A DNA stretch of 64,000 nucleotides from Pseudodesulfovibrio sediminis (GCF_020886695.1 NZ_AP024485.1:195001-259000), one strand, 5' to 3'; positions 50,981-59,761 are shown, counted from the first letter of the stretch. Notes: generated by a model from the letters alone, not told the origin. Numbers and translations are program-made.

Positions 50981-52336
50981 ATGTCAGACACGCATACTTC
51001 TTCTTCAGCACGCCATTCATATATCGACAAACCCAATCGGACTTTGATTACTCTGACCATACCGGTTTTGTTTTCTCTGGTTGCAGAGCCGTTGACCGGC
51101 CTTGCGGATACCGCGTTCGTGGCGCGGATGCCCGGCTCGGAACCCGTGGCGGCTCTGGGTATCGGAACCGTCGCCTTTTCGTCCATGTTCTGGGCGTTTA
51201 CCTTCCTCGGTATCGGTACGCAGACAGCCGTGGCTCAGGATTCCGGAGGGGGCGACAGAAGCCACTCCGTTAAAGTGCTTTCCGTGGCGTGCCTGTTGGC
51301 GGCAGTAATCGGCCTGATGCTTATGCTTGGTGCAATGTGGTTTTTGGAACCAATAGCCGGTATCTTTGGAGCAATGGGACAGGTCAATGATCTCGCTTGC
51401 GACTATATGACCTATCGTCTTATGGGCGCACCCGCTGTCCTGATATCGCTGGCCTGTTTTGGTGGGTTGAGAGGAGTGCAGGATATGCGTACGCCTCTCT
51501 ATGTCGCCGTAGGCATCAACCTTATCAACCTCCCTTTGGATTGGTTGCTCATATTCGGCATCGGGCCCATCGCTCCCATGGGGGTCGCGGGTGCGGCGAT
51601 CGCAAGCACGGTCAGTCAATGGATTGGAGCCATCTGGTGTCTACTGGCTGTCAAATCGAGTATCGGATTGACGTGGGACATGAAAGGAGCCGGGGTCAGT
51701 AAACTGATGAAAGTGGGAGGAGACCTGTTCGTACGAACCGGGGCCGTGCTCATTTATCTGGCTCTCTGTACCCGTGTTGCCAATCGGTTCGGGGCAGACG
51801 AAGGCGCTGCATTTCAGGCCATCCGTCAATTCTTCACTTTCTCTGCATTGTTTCTGGATGCTTTTGCCATCACCGGGCAAAGTCTGGTCGGTTTTTTTCT
51901 TGGATCAAATGACCGATTCCAGGCCAAGCGAGTGGCAAAATCAGTATGCTTGTGGAGTTTTGGCACTGGTGTTGCCATGTGTGTGCTTATGTTGCTGGGG
52001 CAGGAGGGAGTGGCCTGGCTTCTGGTTCCCCCGGCGGCCTACGGGGTCTTTGCTCCCGGGTGGATTGTGGTCGCCTTGACGCAACCTATTGGTTCATTGT
52101 CTTTCGCGACCGATGGTATTCATTGGGGAGCCGGCGATTTCAGGTATCTGCGTAACTCCATGATTATTGCTGTGGCTGTCAGTTGCGTCTGCATACTGGC
52201 CATTAAGGCAATACATCCTGACCATGTTCTGGTCTATATTTGGCTGACCACAGCGCTGTGGACATTTATCCGAGCCGGGTTCGGCTTTGTTCGAATTTGG
52301 CCCGGTATAGGGAAAGCCCCACTGGCGAATATATGA
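50981..52336 (+). CDS. MATE-family efflux transporter (DinF-like)
   Basis: 451 residues with about twelve membrane helices. Family landmarks: TIPVLFSLVAEPLTGLADTA near the N-terminus, FGGLRGVQDMRTPLYVAVGI in the middle, and ITGQSLVGFFLGSND in the second half. MATE proteins export drugs or metabolites in exchange for protons or sodium; the PLTGLADTAFVARMPG segment recalls the DinF subgroup. AAGGA lies nine bases before the ATG. It diverges from cls and ends at a strong terminator. Substrate unknown. Confidence 0.92.
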   Translation: MSDTHTSSSARHSYIDKPNRTLITLTIPVLFSLVAEPLTGLADTAFVARMPGSEPVAALGIGTVAFSSMFWAFTFLGIGTQTAVAQDSGGGDRSHSVKVLSVACLLAAVIGLMLMLGAMWFLEPIAGIFGAMGQVNDLACDYMTYRLMGAPAVLISLACFGGLRGVQDMRTPLYVAVGINLINLPLDWLLIFGIGPIAPMGVAGAAIASTVSQWIGAIWCLLAVKSSIGLTWDMKGAGVSKLMKVGGDLFVRTGAVLIYLALCTRVANRFGADEGAAFQAIRQFFTFSALFLDAFAITGQSLVGFFLGSNDRFQAKRVAKSVCLWSFGTGVAMCVLMLLGQEGVAWLLVPPAAYGVFAPGWIVVALTQPIGSLSFATDGIHWGAGDFRYLRNSMIIAVAVSCVCILAIKAIHPDHVLVYIWLTTALWTFIRAGFGFVRIWPGIGKAPLANI

Positions 52337-52337
52337 G

Positions 52338-52373
52338 AAAAGGCCCGACAGATTATCTGCCGGGCCTTTTTTA
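52338..52373 (+). terminator. Terminator after the MATE gene
   Basis: AAAAGGCCCG/CGGGCCTTTT outer stem and ACAGA/TCTGC inner pairing, then T tract. It begins two bases after the stop codon. The minus strand also has a T run, so it may serve the HPt gene. Confidence 0.88.
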
Positions 52374-52389
52374 TTGGAATGGCTGAGTG

Positions 52390-52734
52390 TTAGTGATCAG
52401 CCAGATATTTGAACATGAAGGCGTACGCTTTGCGCATTTCAGATTCCAAATTGTCAAAATGCGTCATGGCGGCATCCATGTCTTCAGCCTTTGATGCGTT
52501 TTCCAGGTTCAGACAGCACTCACGTACGCGTTCGACGCCTATGGTGGCGGCCCCTCCTTTTAATGAGTGGGCTAGGTAGCGTAACCGTTCGATATCCCTG
52601 GCTTCCATGGCGTCTTTGATTTCCTGAATGCGTTTCGGCTCCTGGGAAATGAAGACAGTGAACATTCGCTTGAGAAACGGGCGTTTGCTCTCCATTGATT
52701 CCATGAATTTGCTGTCTATAATTTCTTTTTTCAC
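52390..52734 (-). CDS. Stand-alone HPt phosphotransfer protein
   Basis: About 114 residues, one histidine phosphotransfer domain. The phospho-accepting His lies in LAHSLKGGAATIG, and the flanking RERCLNLE-type helix matches HPt four-helix bundles. It would relay phosphate between a hybrid kinase and a response regulator, neither of which is adjacent. The GTG at 52734 is preferred because AAAGGAAG sits before it; an ATG at 52761 is possible. About 250 bases upstream hold only a palindromic terminator of the next gene. Confidence 0.88.
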   Translation of the reverse strand: MKKEIIDSKFMESMESKRPFLKRMFTVFISQEPKRIQEIKDAMEARDIERLRYLAHSLKGGAATIGVERVRECCLNLENASKAEDMDAAMTHFDNLESEMRKAYAFMFKYLADH

Positions 52735-52934
52735 ATTGCTTCCTTTTACCTCAGGTCGCATTCCCCCACGACCACGTTAATAGCCTTTCATACTCCGACA
52801 GTTCTTTTTCGGCAATATGTTTGAGCAGAAAAGAGGGGCAGATTTGTTTCGTGTGTATCGAATGAAAACAATTCCAAAGGTATGGGCCAGATCAGCCTTG
52901 CTGGGGAAAAGGAGCGCGTTTCAAATCAAAAAAC

Positions 52935-52966
52935 AAAGGGGTGAAAGCAGCTGCTTTCACCCCTTT
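52935..52966. terminator. 32-bp perfect palindrome, bidirectional terminator
   Basis: AAAGGGGTGAAAGCAG followed directly by its reverse complement, with T-rich tracts on both sides in each direction. It lies 20 bases after the minus-strand ACT gene stop. Confidence 0.85.
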
Positions 52967-52985
52967 ATTTTTTAAATGCAGTTGG

Positions 52986-53417
52986 TTACATTGCGTACAG
53001 CTTGTCGCCGGGGATGGTGGCGATGCCGTTTTTCTGCAAAAGTTCAATGCCCTGATCTGTACGATCAAAGCGGAAGATCAGAACAGCTGAGTCTCCTGAC
53101 TGACGGACGAATGCGTACATGTATTCCACATTGATACCGGCATCCTGCAGCATGCTCAGAATGTTGTGCAGTCCGCCGGGGGCGTCAGAGACTTCGACGG
53201 CGACCACAGAGGTACGACCGACGGTGAATCCGGCTTCCTTGAGTTTTTCCTTGGCTTTGTCAAAATCGGATACGATCAGGCGCAGAATGCCGAAATCCGA
53301 TGTGTCCGCAAGAGACAGGGCGCGGATGTTGACATCGGCTTCGGATAGAATGCGAGTGACTTCGGCCAGACGACCGGAGCGGTTTTCCAGAAATATGGAG
53401 AGTTGATTGACTTTCAT
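52986..53417 (-). CDS. Tandem ACT-domain protein
   Basis: 143 residues made of two ACT domains: [20 protein letters not shown] in the first, and [20 protein letters not shown] in the second. ACT domains bind small ligands, usually amino acids. Proteins of this form very often accompany paaK-type ligases. GGAG precedes the ATG. It follows paaK by 29 bases on the same strand and is therefore under the same attenuated leader (54785-54905). An amino-acid or aryl-acid sensing role is inferred. Confidence 0.92.
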   Translation of the reverse strand: MKVNQLSIFLENRSGRLAEVTRILSEADVNIRALSLADTSDFGILRLIVSDFDKAKEKLKEAGFTVGRTSVVAVEVSDAPGGLHNILSMLQDAGINVEYMYAFVRQSGDSAVLIFRFDRTDQGIELLQKNGIATIPGDKLYAM

Positions 53418-53446
53418 TGTATTCTCCTTGAATTATTGGCAATGAT

Positions 53447-54742
53447 TTATCTGTTGTCGATGATGCGCTTGGCTTTTCCCATGGAGCGCTCAATGGTTTT
53501 AGGTTCAACCAGTTTGACCTTGGCTGTGACGCCGAGGAATTCTTTGATATTTTTCATTACCTTTGATTCCACACGCTGTAAACTCTTGATCTCGTCCGAG
53601 AACATGGATTCGTTCACTTCCACCTGTACTTCCAGGGTGTCGAGGTTGCCATGGCGTTCGACGATGAGTTGGTAGTGCGGGGTAAGCCCTTCAGTTTCGA
53701 TGAGAATGGATTCGATTTGGGACGGGAAGACGTTGACACCGCGGATGATGAGCATGTCGTCAGAACGGCCGGTGACGCGTTTCATGCGGGCTGTTGTGCG
53801 GCCGCATATGCACGGTGTGGTGTTCAGGGTGGTCAGGTCGCGGGTGCGATACCGAATCAGCGGGATGCCTTCCTTGGTCAGAGTCGTGAAGACCAGCTCG
53901 CCTTCTTCGCCAGGAGCAACGGGTTCGCCGGAGACCGGGTCAATGGTCTCTGCCAGGAAGTGGTCTTCCTGAATGTGCAGGCCATCCTGCGCTTCGTGAC
54001 ATTCAATGGCAACGCCTGGTCCCATGATTTCTGAAAGTCCATAAATATCAATGGCCTTGATGCCGAGTTTCTTCTCGATTTCAAGACGCATTTCATTGGT
54101 CCACGGTTCTGCGCCGAAGATGCCGATGCGCAGTGGCAGATCGCGGATATCAATACCCATATCCTCGCCGGTTTCAGCCAGGAACAAAGCGTAGGAGGGG
54201 GTACAGCAGATGACATCCGGGGCAAAGTCCTTGAGCAGAGTGACCTGTCTGCGAGTGGCTCCGCCGGAGATGGGAATAACGGTCGCGCCCAGGGCTTCAG
54301 CGCCGTAGTGCGCTCCCAGCCCACCAGTGAAGAGGCCGTAACCGTAAGCGTTGTGCACGGTGTCGGATGCGGATGCACCAGAGGCCACCAGGGAGCGGGC
54401 CATAAGCTCTCCCCAGTTCTTGATGTCGCGGGCAGTATAGCCAACGACCGTCGCGGTACCCGTGGTACCGGAAGAAGAGTGGATGCGGACGATCTGGTCC
54501 TTGGGAACAGCGAACAGCCCGAAGGGGTATTGGTCGCGCAGATCCTGTTTTACCGTGAACGGCAACAAGGTGATGTCTTTAAGGGACTTGATATCTTGAG
54601 GTTTGATCCCTTTTTCATCAAATTTTTTCTTGTAGAACGGGACGTTGGCATAAACCCGTTCGCACACGGCCTGAAGGCGTCTTAACTGGAGTTTTTCCAG
54701 GTCCTCTCTGGGAAGGGTCTCTTGTTGTACGTCGTAAATCAC
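53447..54742 (-). CDS. paaK: Phenylacetate-CoA ligase
   Basis: 431 residues of the adenylate-forming PaaK family, which activates phenylacetate or related aryl acids with ATP and CoA. The AMP-binding P-loop [16 protein letters not shown] is near 95-110, [15 protein letters not shown] near 230-244, and the hinge Arg-Asp in RYRTRDL plus the C-terminal lid ([19 protein letters not shown]) are complete. The GTG at 54742 is chosen: AAGGAGG stands six bases upstream. An ACT-domain gene follows. The leader holds a Phe-rich reading frame and alternative hairpins, implying attenuation by phenylalanine supply. Substrate could be phenylacetate or indole/hydroxyphenyl acetate. Confidence 0.93.
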   Translation of the reverse strand: MIYDVQQETLPREDLEKLQLRRLQAVCERVYANVPFYKKKFDEKGIKPQDIKSLKDITLLPFTVKQDLRDQYPFGLFAVPKDQIVRIHSSSGTTGTATVVGYTARDIKNWGELMARSLVASGASASDTVHNAYGYGLFTGGLGAHYGAEALGATVIPISGGATRRQVTLLKDFAPDVICCTPSYALFLAETGEDMGIDIRDLPLRIGIFGAEPWTNEMRLEIEKKLGIKAIDIYGLSEIMGPGVAIECHEAQDGLHIQEDHFLAETIDPVSGEPVAPGEEGELVFTTLTKEGIPLIRYRTRDLTTLNTTPCICGRTTARMKRVTGRSDDMLIIRGVNVFPSQIESILIETEGLTPHYQLIVERHGNLDTLEVQVEVNESMFSDEIKSLQRVESKVMKNIKEFLGVTAKVKLVEPKTIERSMGKAKRIIDNR

Positions 54743-54784
54743 CTTAAACCTCCTTGGGCGGTCTGGATCGACCATATTGTCCAC

Positions 54785-54813
54785 TAAAAAACCACGGTCA
54801 GTAAGCCCGTGGT
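54785..54813 (-). terminator. Attenuator terminator upstream of paaK
   Basis: On the minus strand ACCACGG, nine bases, CCGTGGT, then TTTTT. It lies 43 bases before the paaK start, with no gene between. It therefore terminates within the leader unless the first arm is captured by the upstream strand at 54844-54851. Confidence 0.75.
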
Positions 54814-54843
54814 CAGGTCGGCGTTATCTTCGCCTGAAAATCT

Positions 54844-54869
54844 CCACGAGCGGCCTAAATGGTGCTCAT
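54844..54869 (-). promoter_or_regulatory. Antiterminator and anti-antiterminator strands of the paaK leader
   Basis: Minus-strand GCTCGTGG (54851-54844) can pair over eight bases, one G-T, with CCACGGGC (54812-54805), which contains the first arm of the terminator. The intervening CAGGCG/CGCC...CTG pairing extends this hairpin. The same strand can instead pair GCTCGT with ATGAGC (54869-54864), which lies right after the Phe codons. The three pairings exclude each other in the order of a classical amino-acid attenuator. Confidence 0.65.
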
Positions 54870-54905
54870 AAAGAAGAAAGTACGCGAAAATAAGAAATTT
54901 TTCAT
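54855..54905 (-). CDS. Phe-rich leader peptide of the paaK operon
   Basis: A 16-codon frame reads MKNFLFSRTFFFMSTI and stops with TAG. Five of sixteen residues are Phe, three of them consecutive codons (TTC TTC TTT), as in the pheA and pheST leaders of enterobacteria. The three-Phe run lies directly before the strand that controls the antiterminator. The ribosome site is weak (GGGG about 14 bases upstream), and the promoter is not certain; TTGACG at 54941-54936 is the best -35 candidate. Too short for standard gene finding. Confidence 0.65.
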   Translation of the reverse strand: MKNFLFSRTFFFMSTI

Positions 54906-55062
54906 AGCGAAAAGAGTGCCCCATGTTGCAAATTGCGTCAAGGGGTTTATCCTTTGTGACAGGCGTACATCGGGGAATATCTGTCTTTTGATGGATGAAT
55001 GTGACATTGCAGAGTGAAGCAAAGTACATTACATCCTGTTCGATGTCGAAAAAGGAGGCCGT
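54906..55062. other. Divergent upstream region of paaK and the nitroreductase gene
   Basis: This 157-base stretch should contain promoters for both directions. I see TTGACG on the minus strand (54941-54936) without a good -10, and TTGTGA on the plus strand near 54954. No further gene is visible here. Confidence 0.35.
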
Positions 55063-55650
55063 ATGCAGTTGAGAGAGCTGATGGAACTGAATCGGACAAG
55101 ACGAAAATTCGATCAGTCACAGCCCATTGATGTCGGAACGTTGGAGGCGCTGGTGGAGCTGACGCGTTTCATGCCATCCGGGATGAACAAGCAGCCGCTC
55201 AAGTATATAGTCACAACAGAGCCGGATCAATGTGACGCCATATTTCCTCTGCTTGGATGGGCCGGATATCTTCCGGACTGGAAAGGCCCGGATAAGGGCG
55301 AGCAGCCGACCGGGTATATCATAATGATGCTTGATACTGCGATTGCGGATTCGCCCGGCTGTGATCATGGCATTGCGTGTCAGTCCATAATGCTCGGTGC
55401 CGTTGAGCAGGGGCTGGGCGGATGCATCATCGCCACGGTGAACAGGAAAAAACTGGCCCGGATATTCGACCTTGACGACAGGTTTGAGATCCTTATGGTG
55501 CTAGCGCTTGGTGTTCCGGCTCAGGAAGTGGTAATAGAACCTCTTCCCTCTGACGGCGACATCAAGTATTGGAGCGGAGAGAACGGCAGACATCATGTGC
55601 CGAAACGGAGTCTGGATGAGCTTCTGATTGGGCGATTCCCAGCGAAATAG
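55063..55650 (+). CDS. Nitroreductase-family flavoprotein
   Basis: 195 residues. The N-terminal RTRRKFDQSQPI with the FMN-phosphate-binding Arg cluster, the SGMNKQPLKYIV segment and the C-terminal GGCIIATVNRKKLARIF and ALGVPAQE motif mark the family. Members use FMN and NAD(P)H to reduce nitro compounds, quinones or flavins; the physiological substrate is unknown. AAAGGAGG precedes the ATG. rsfS begins 19 bases after it, so the following genes may be co-transcribed. Confidence 0.92.
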   Translation: MQLRELMELNRTRRKFDQSQPIDVGTLEALVELTRFMPSGMNKQPLKYIVTTEPDQCDAIFPLLGWAGYLPDWKGPDKGEQPTGYIIMMLDTAIADSPGCDHGIACQSIMLGAVEQGLGGCIIATVNRKKLARIFDLDDRFEILMVLALGVPAQEVVIEPLPSDGDIKYWSGENGRHHVPKRSLDELLIGRFPAK

Positions 55651-55669
55651 TATAGAACAAGGAAATACA

Positions 55670-56038
55670 TTGTTGAATAAAGAAAAGAAATTTCAGGACA
55701 TTAGCAGCGAAGAAAAAGCCCGTATCGTGGCGCAGTGGTTGGATGAAAAACAAGGCGAAGATGTCATTGTGCTGGATGTGTCCAAAATCAGCTCCGTGAC
55801 GGATATGACCATTATCGTGTCAGCCCGAGGTGTGAAGCATGCCAAGGCGCTTGCCGAAAACATCCTGCAACGGTCCGCCGAAGAGAAACTCGAATTTCTG
55901 AGCATGGAAGGTCATAAGACCGGCGAATGGGTGTTGGTGGACCTCAATGATGTCCTAGTGCACATCTTCCTGGTTGAACTCAGGGACTTTTACAACATTG
56001 AAGGCATGTGGTCCGAAGCGCTCACAATTGACATTTAG
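55670..56038 (+). CDS. rsfS: Ribosomal silencing factor RsfS
   Basis: 122 residues of the Iojap/RsfS family, which binds uL14 on the large subunit and prevents joining of the small subunit under nutrient limitation. Motifs: EKKFQDISSEEKARIVAQWL, DVSKISSVTDMTIIVSARG and WVLVDLNDVLVHIF. The start is TTG at 55670 with AAGGAA five bases upstream; a TTG at 55673 is possible, and there is no ATG at the right place. gpmI follows after 12 bases. In many genomes rsfS sits with nadD or gpmI, as here. Confidence 0.93.
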   Translation: MLNKEKKFQDISSEEKARIVAQWLDEKQGEDVIVLDVSKISSVTDMTIIVSARGVKHAKALAENILQRSAEEKLEFLSMEGHKTGEWVLVDLNDVLVHIFLVELRDFYNIEGMWSEALTIDI

Positions 56039-56050
56039 TCTGGAGAAATC

Positions 56051-57580
56051 ATGGCCGAGATGACCAAAACCCTGCTGCTGATTCTTGATGGATGGGGACT
56101 CGCTCCTGAGGGCAAGGGAAATTGCGTGCGGAATGCCGCAACGCCGTTCCTTGATGGATTATTCGAGACGTATCCTCATTCACAATTGCTGTGCTCCGGG
56201 CGTTCCGTCGGTCTGCCTGATGGGTTCATGGGGAATTCGGAAGTTGGGCATATGAACATCGGCGGCGGTCGTGTCATTTATCAGGACATGACCCGGATAG
56301 ACATGGCCATCGAAGATGGTTCCTTTGCTGACAACGCTGTCCTCAAGGACCTCATGGACAAGACCCGGGCGGGTACTGGGCGTTTGCATCTCATGGGGCT
56401 GGTTTCAGACGGTGGTGTGCATAGTCATCAGAATCATATTTATGCGCTTCTGGAAGCCGCAAAGGCTGCGGGTCTGGAGCAGGTGTTCGTCCATGTGTTC
56501 ATGGACGGGCGTGACACCGGTCCAACGAGCGGGTTGGGATATGTTCGCCAGCTTATGGAAAAAATGGAAACACTCGGCATCGGACAGGTCGCGACAGTCA
56601 GTGGCCGGTATTGGGCCATGGATCGCGACAAACGATTTGAACGGGTGGAAGTGGCCTACAAGGCGTTGATTGAAGGCGAGGGCGTTGAGATCAACGATCC
56701 GCTTGTCGGTATTCAGGCCTCCTATGACGCCGGTGAAAACGATGAGTTCATCAAACCGAGCATAGTGACCGGTGTTGATGGAACCATCGGTGACGGTGAC
56801 GGCCTCTTCTTTTTCAACTTTCGTGCAGATCGCGCTCGAGAAATCAGTCGGGCTGTCTTCGAAAAGGATTTCAGTGAATTTGAACGTGGCAAAATGGTTG
56901 AACCAGCCATGTTTGCGACCATGACGCAGTATGAATCAACCTTCCCGTTGGCTATGGCATTTCCCCCGGAAAGCTATGATGGCACTCTGGGCGAGGTTGT
57001 GTGTGAGCACGGCATGAAGCAATTGCGTATCGCCGAGACTGAGAAATATGCCCATGTGACCTACTTCCTCAATTGTGGACGCGAAGAGCCTTTTGAAGGA
57101 GAGGATCGTGTCATGATTCCGTCTCCGCGTGAGGTGGCTACCTACGACCTCAAGCCGCAGATGAGTGCGGATGAAGTCGCGGACACATTGATCGGGAAGT
57201 GGGGGGGCTATGACCTTGTTGTTTGCAACCTGGCCAACCTCGACATGGTCGGTCATACCGGCATTATCGAAGCGGCCAATCAGGCGTGTGTCACGGTTGA
57301 CGCCTGTGTGAAGCGCATCGTTAACACGGTCATCGAGTCCGGCGGACGCGTTCTGCTTACGGCGGATCATGGCAATGCGGAGCAGATGATAGCCGAAGAC
57401 GGTTCGCCGCATACGGCCCATTCCCTGAATCCGGTGCCTCTTGTCTATATTGAAAAAGGGTGCGAAAGTGTGGCCCTTGATGAAGGAATTCTCGGCGACC
57501 TCGCACCCACCATTCTCGGATTGTGGGATATTGAACTGCCTGCTGCGATGACAGGCAGAAACCTGGTGAAAAAAGGATGA
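56051..57580 (+). CDS. gpmI: 2,3-bisphosphoglycerate-independent phosphoglycerate mutase
   Basis: 509 residues, the family length. It interconverts 3- and 2-phosphoglycerate in glycolysis and gluconeogenesis, using two manganese ions and a phosphoserine. LLILDGWG (Asp13) and the catalytic Ser63 in GNSEVGHMNIG are present, as are the RADRARE block and the C-terminal metal motifs NLDMVGHTG and LTADHGNAE. GGAG precedes the ATG. Its stop overlaps the region of the next small gene. Confidence 0.97.
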   Translation: MAEMTKTLLLILDGWGLAPEGKGNCVRNAATPFLDGLFETYPHSQLLCSGRSVGLPDGFMGNSEVGHMNIGGGRVIYQDMTRIDMAIEDGSFADNAVLKDLMDKTRAGTGRLHLMGLVSDGGVHSHQNHIYALLEAAKAAGLEQVFVHVFMDGRDTGPTSGLGYVRQLMEKMETLGIGQVATVSGRYWAMDRDKRFERVEVAYKALIEGEGVEINDPLVGIQASYDAGENDEFIKPSIVTGVDGTIGDGDGLFFFNFRADRAREISRAVFEKDFSEFERGKMVEPAMFATMTQYESTFPLAMAFPPESYDGTLGEVVCEHGMKQLRIAETEKYAHVTYFLNCGREEPFEGEDRVMIPSPREVATYDLKPQMSADEVADTLIGKWGGYDLVVCNLANLDMVGHTGIIEAANQACVTVDACVKRIVNTVIESGGRVLLTADHGNAEQMIAEDGSPHTAHSLNPVPLVYIEKGCESVALDEGILGDLAPTILGLWDIELPAAMTGRNLVKKG

Positions 57581-57582
57581 CA

Positions 57583-57825
57583 ATGGCTGACTCAAAGAAA
57601 CCACTGACTCCGGTCAAACCTGCGGCCATGGAGATGATCTTTCTCTATCCGTGTCCCCACTGCAGCCGTGAGGTTCCGCTTATCGCACCATCCAGACCTG
57701 CCATGGCCCAGTGTGATGCCTGTCGCGAAAACTTCCCCATTGTCCCGGTGGATGACCGCACTATCCGCTATATGAAGCTTATTTTGGCAGGTGGTAAAGC
57801 GGGAATTGATCCCGACTTTTTGTAA
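57583..57825 (+). CDS. Small zinc-ribbon protein, unrecognised
   Basis: 80 residues. Two CxxC pairs, CPHC (near 24-27) and CDAC (near 45-48), form a probable zinc ribbon. The rest is short helices. ATG 57583 is chosen because AAAGG lies seven bases upstream; an ATG at 57577 overlaps the gpmI stop. It is translationally linked to gpmI and ends at a terminator. I know no function; small ribbons of this sort may bind RNA or protein. Confidence 0.75.
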   Translation: MADSKKPLTPVKPAAMEMIFLYPCPHCSREVPLIAPSRPAMAQCDACRENFPIVPVDDRTIRYMKLILAGGKAGIDPDFL

Positions 57826-57842
57826 AATTTTGTATTTTATCC

Positions 57843-57882
57843 GCCAGCCAAAGAAAATCCCTTGTTTTGGCTGGCTTTTTTT
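57843..57882 (+). terminator. Terminator of the rsfS-gpmI unit
   Basis: GCCAGCCAAA pairs perfectly with TTTGGCTGGC around a 13-base loop, followed by seven T. Confidence 0.88.
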
Positions 57883-57933
57883 ATGCTAGAGATTTTCTAG
57901 AGTTTGTCTGGAAAATGCTGTCTGCTGTGATCG

Positions 57934-57959
57934 TTGACAAAATTATTGGAAAATAATTT
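57934..57959 (+). promoter_or_regulatory. TTGACA element overlapped by an 8-bp inverted repeat
   Basis: TTGACA (57934-57939) is followed at once by AAATTATT-GGAA-AATAATTT (57940-57959). No good -10 follows at 17 bases, so the promoter call is weak, but the palindrome is perfect and well placed for repression of the chemoreceptor gene at 58040. Confidence 0.4.
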
Positions 57960-58039
57960 CAGACTGTTTTGGTCTGGTCTGTGAATTGCTATGTCTTCCC
58001 CTGTTGATTTTAGATAAATTAATGGGAAATGGTGTATAA

Positions 58040-59761
58040 ATGATAGGGAAAAAATCCTATATGGCGGTAAATATGAGAGTATTTGGAGCAGTGCTTTTAC
58101 TGGCAGGTTCCGCAATCCCGGCATGGGCGTCAAACGATCAGGTTACAATTCTGTCAGCAGAGGTGGACCAGCTTCAGTGGTTGCTCATGGCAACAGGGGT
58201 GCTGGCCATGGTGGCTTGTATGCTTGCCGTATTGGTGACTCGGCGATATTTCAACAGTAAATACAGCGTGTTGATAAAGTTTGTCTCGCTTCTTTCGCGT
58301 GGGGAAAGTCCTGCGCAATTGCCTGAAGGGAAAGATGACAATTTTGGTGTAATTTGTAATGAGTTGAACCAAATTGTTAATAAGATTGAGCAGTTAGATT
58401 CGCGGGTAATTGAGTGCGAAAATGTAGCTCAAGCTGCGGACAGCAAGACATGTGAAGCCTTGGAGCAGGCTGCAACTGCTCGCGAACAGGGGGAACTTGC
58501 CCGCTGTCAGGGCCTTCTTTCCGCAGCCGAGACACTGGATCAGTCGGTCCAGTCCATACGCAATCAATCCAATCAGCTTGAGACCGCTTCTACCAAGGCC
58601 CAGGAAGGGGCCGCTGAACAGCAACGGTTTATTTCCGAGGCCGCGTCGGCAATGGAAGAAATGAATGCGGCTGTCAGTGAGACCGCTGAAAGCGCAGCGT
58701 CTGCGGCTTCCGAAGCGCAACAGGTTATGGAGCGAGCCTCCGACGGTTCAGGCGTGGTCAGCAAGACCCTGCAATCCATAGGCACAGTGTCCGAGAATGC
58801 CGTGTCGTTAACCGATCAGGTCGCCGGCCTTGGCACACAGGCTCAGGGCGTGGGGCAGATCATGGGAGTCATCTCGGATATCGCGGATCAAACCAATCTT
58901 TTGGCGCTCAATGCTGCCATTGAGGCCGCCCGTGCCGGTGAAGCCGGACGAGGGTTTGCGGTCGTGGCCGACGAAGTGCGTAAATTGGCTGAAAAAACCA
59001 TGGACGCTACCAGAGATGTCGGTGTGGCTATCGAGGGAATTCAGGCGCACGTATCCCAAACCATTGAAGGGGTTCAGTCCATTGCCTCGTTGGCTGATGA
59101 GGCTTCCGGTTTGGCTCAGGAATCCGGTCAGGCCCTTGAGGAGATTGTTTCTCATTCGGGCGCCAGCGCACAGCGTATCAGTGGCATTGCCGCTGCCACG
59201 TCTCAACAGTCGATCGCAAGTGAAGAAGTCACCAGAACCATCTCGGAGATCAATTCGATTTCCGCTGAAACCGGCAGAGGTATGGCGGAAGCTGCCGAGG
59301 CCTTGAATAAACTGGCCGGTGGTGTGGATGATCTGACAACCATGACCGGAGTTTTTCGTCTCGTGGGTAATGGCAAGGTTCAGGAAATACTTGGCGAAAT
59401 GGCTGGCACTCAGGATATTCAGTCCGGGGAACGGGCGCGTCAGGAGAACGCCATGCGTCGCGTACTCAGAAGCACTGAGTATCTCGAACTGTTATATATC
59501 ACTGATGAAAAAGGTACGCAGACTGTCAGTAATATCGGTGGCCATGTGTCAGGGTATAGTGAGGATGCTTCGGCTTTTGGGTCGAACTGGGCGACACGTC
59601 CCTGGTTCCGTGGAGCCATGGATAACCGGACATACTACATTTCGGATGTCTACACTTCTTCTGCATCGGGTGAGAGCTGTATCACTGTTTCCAGCCCTTT
59701 CTTTGACGGGAACGGTAATCCAAAGGGCGTCATCGCCGCCGATGTCAGGGTGGCCATCTAG
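58040..59761 (+). CDS. Methyl-accepting chemotaxis protein with C-terminal Cache-like domain
   Basis: About 573 residues. A signal-anchor helix (about 11-30) and a second helix (about 45-67) leave a very small periplasmic loop. A HAMP-like linker leads to the signalling domain, with the tip [20 protein letters not shown] near 290. Residues about 465-573 carry a Cache/PDC-type pattern ([31 protein letters not shown], then [10 protein letters not shown] and GVIAADVRV), normally a periplasmic sensor but here after the signalling domain and so presumably cytoplasmic. Starts at 58061 or 58073 are also possible. Its stop overlaps that of the opposing gene. Confidence 0.9.
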   Translation: MIGKKSYMAVNMRVFGAVLLLAGSAIPAWASNDQVTILSAEVDQLQWLLMATGVLAMVACMLAVLVTRRYFNSKYSVLIKFVSLLSRGESPAQLPEGKDDNFGVICNELNQIVNKIEQLDSRVIECENVAQAADSKTCEALEQAATAREQGELARCQGLLSAAETLDQSVQSIRNQSNQLETASTKAQEGAAEQQRFISEAASAMEEMNAAVSETAESAASAASEAQQVMERASDGSGVVSKTLQSIGTVSENAVSLTDQVAGLGTQAQGVGQIMGVISDIADQTNLLALNAAIEAARAGEAGRGFAVVADEVRKLAEKTMDATRDVGVAIEGIQAHVSQTIEGVQSIASLADEASGLAQESGQALEEIVSHSGASAQRISGIAAATSQQSIASEEVTRTISEINSISAETGRGMAEAAEALNKLAGGVDDLTTMTGVFRLVGNGKVQEILGEMAGTQDIQSGERARQENAMRRVLRSTEYLELLYITDEKGTQTVSNIGGHVSGYSEDASAFGSNWATRPWFRGAMDNRTYYISDVYTSSASGESCITVSSPFFDGNGNPKGVIAADVRVAI

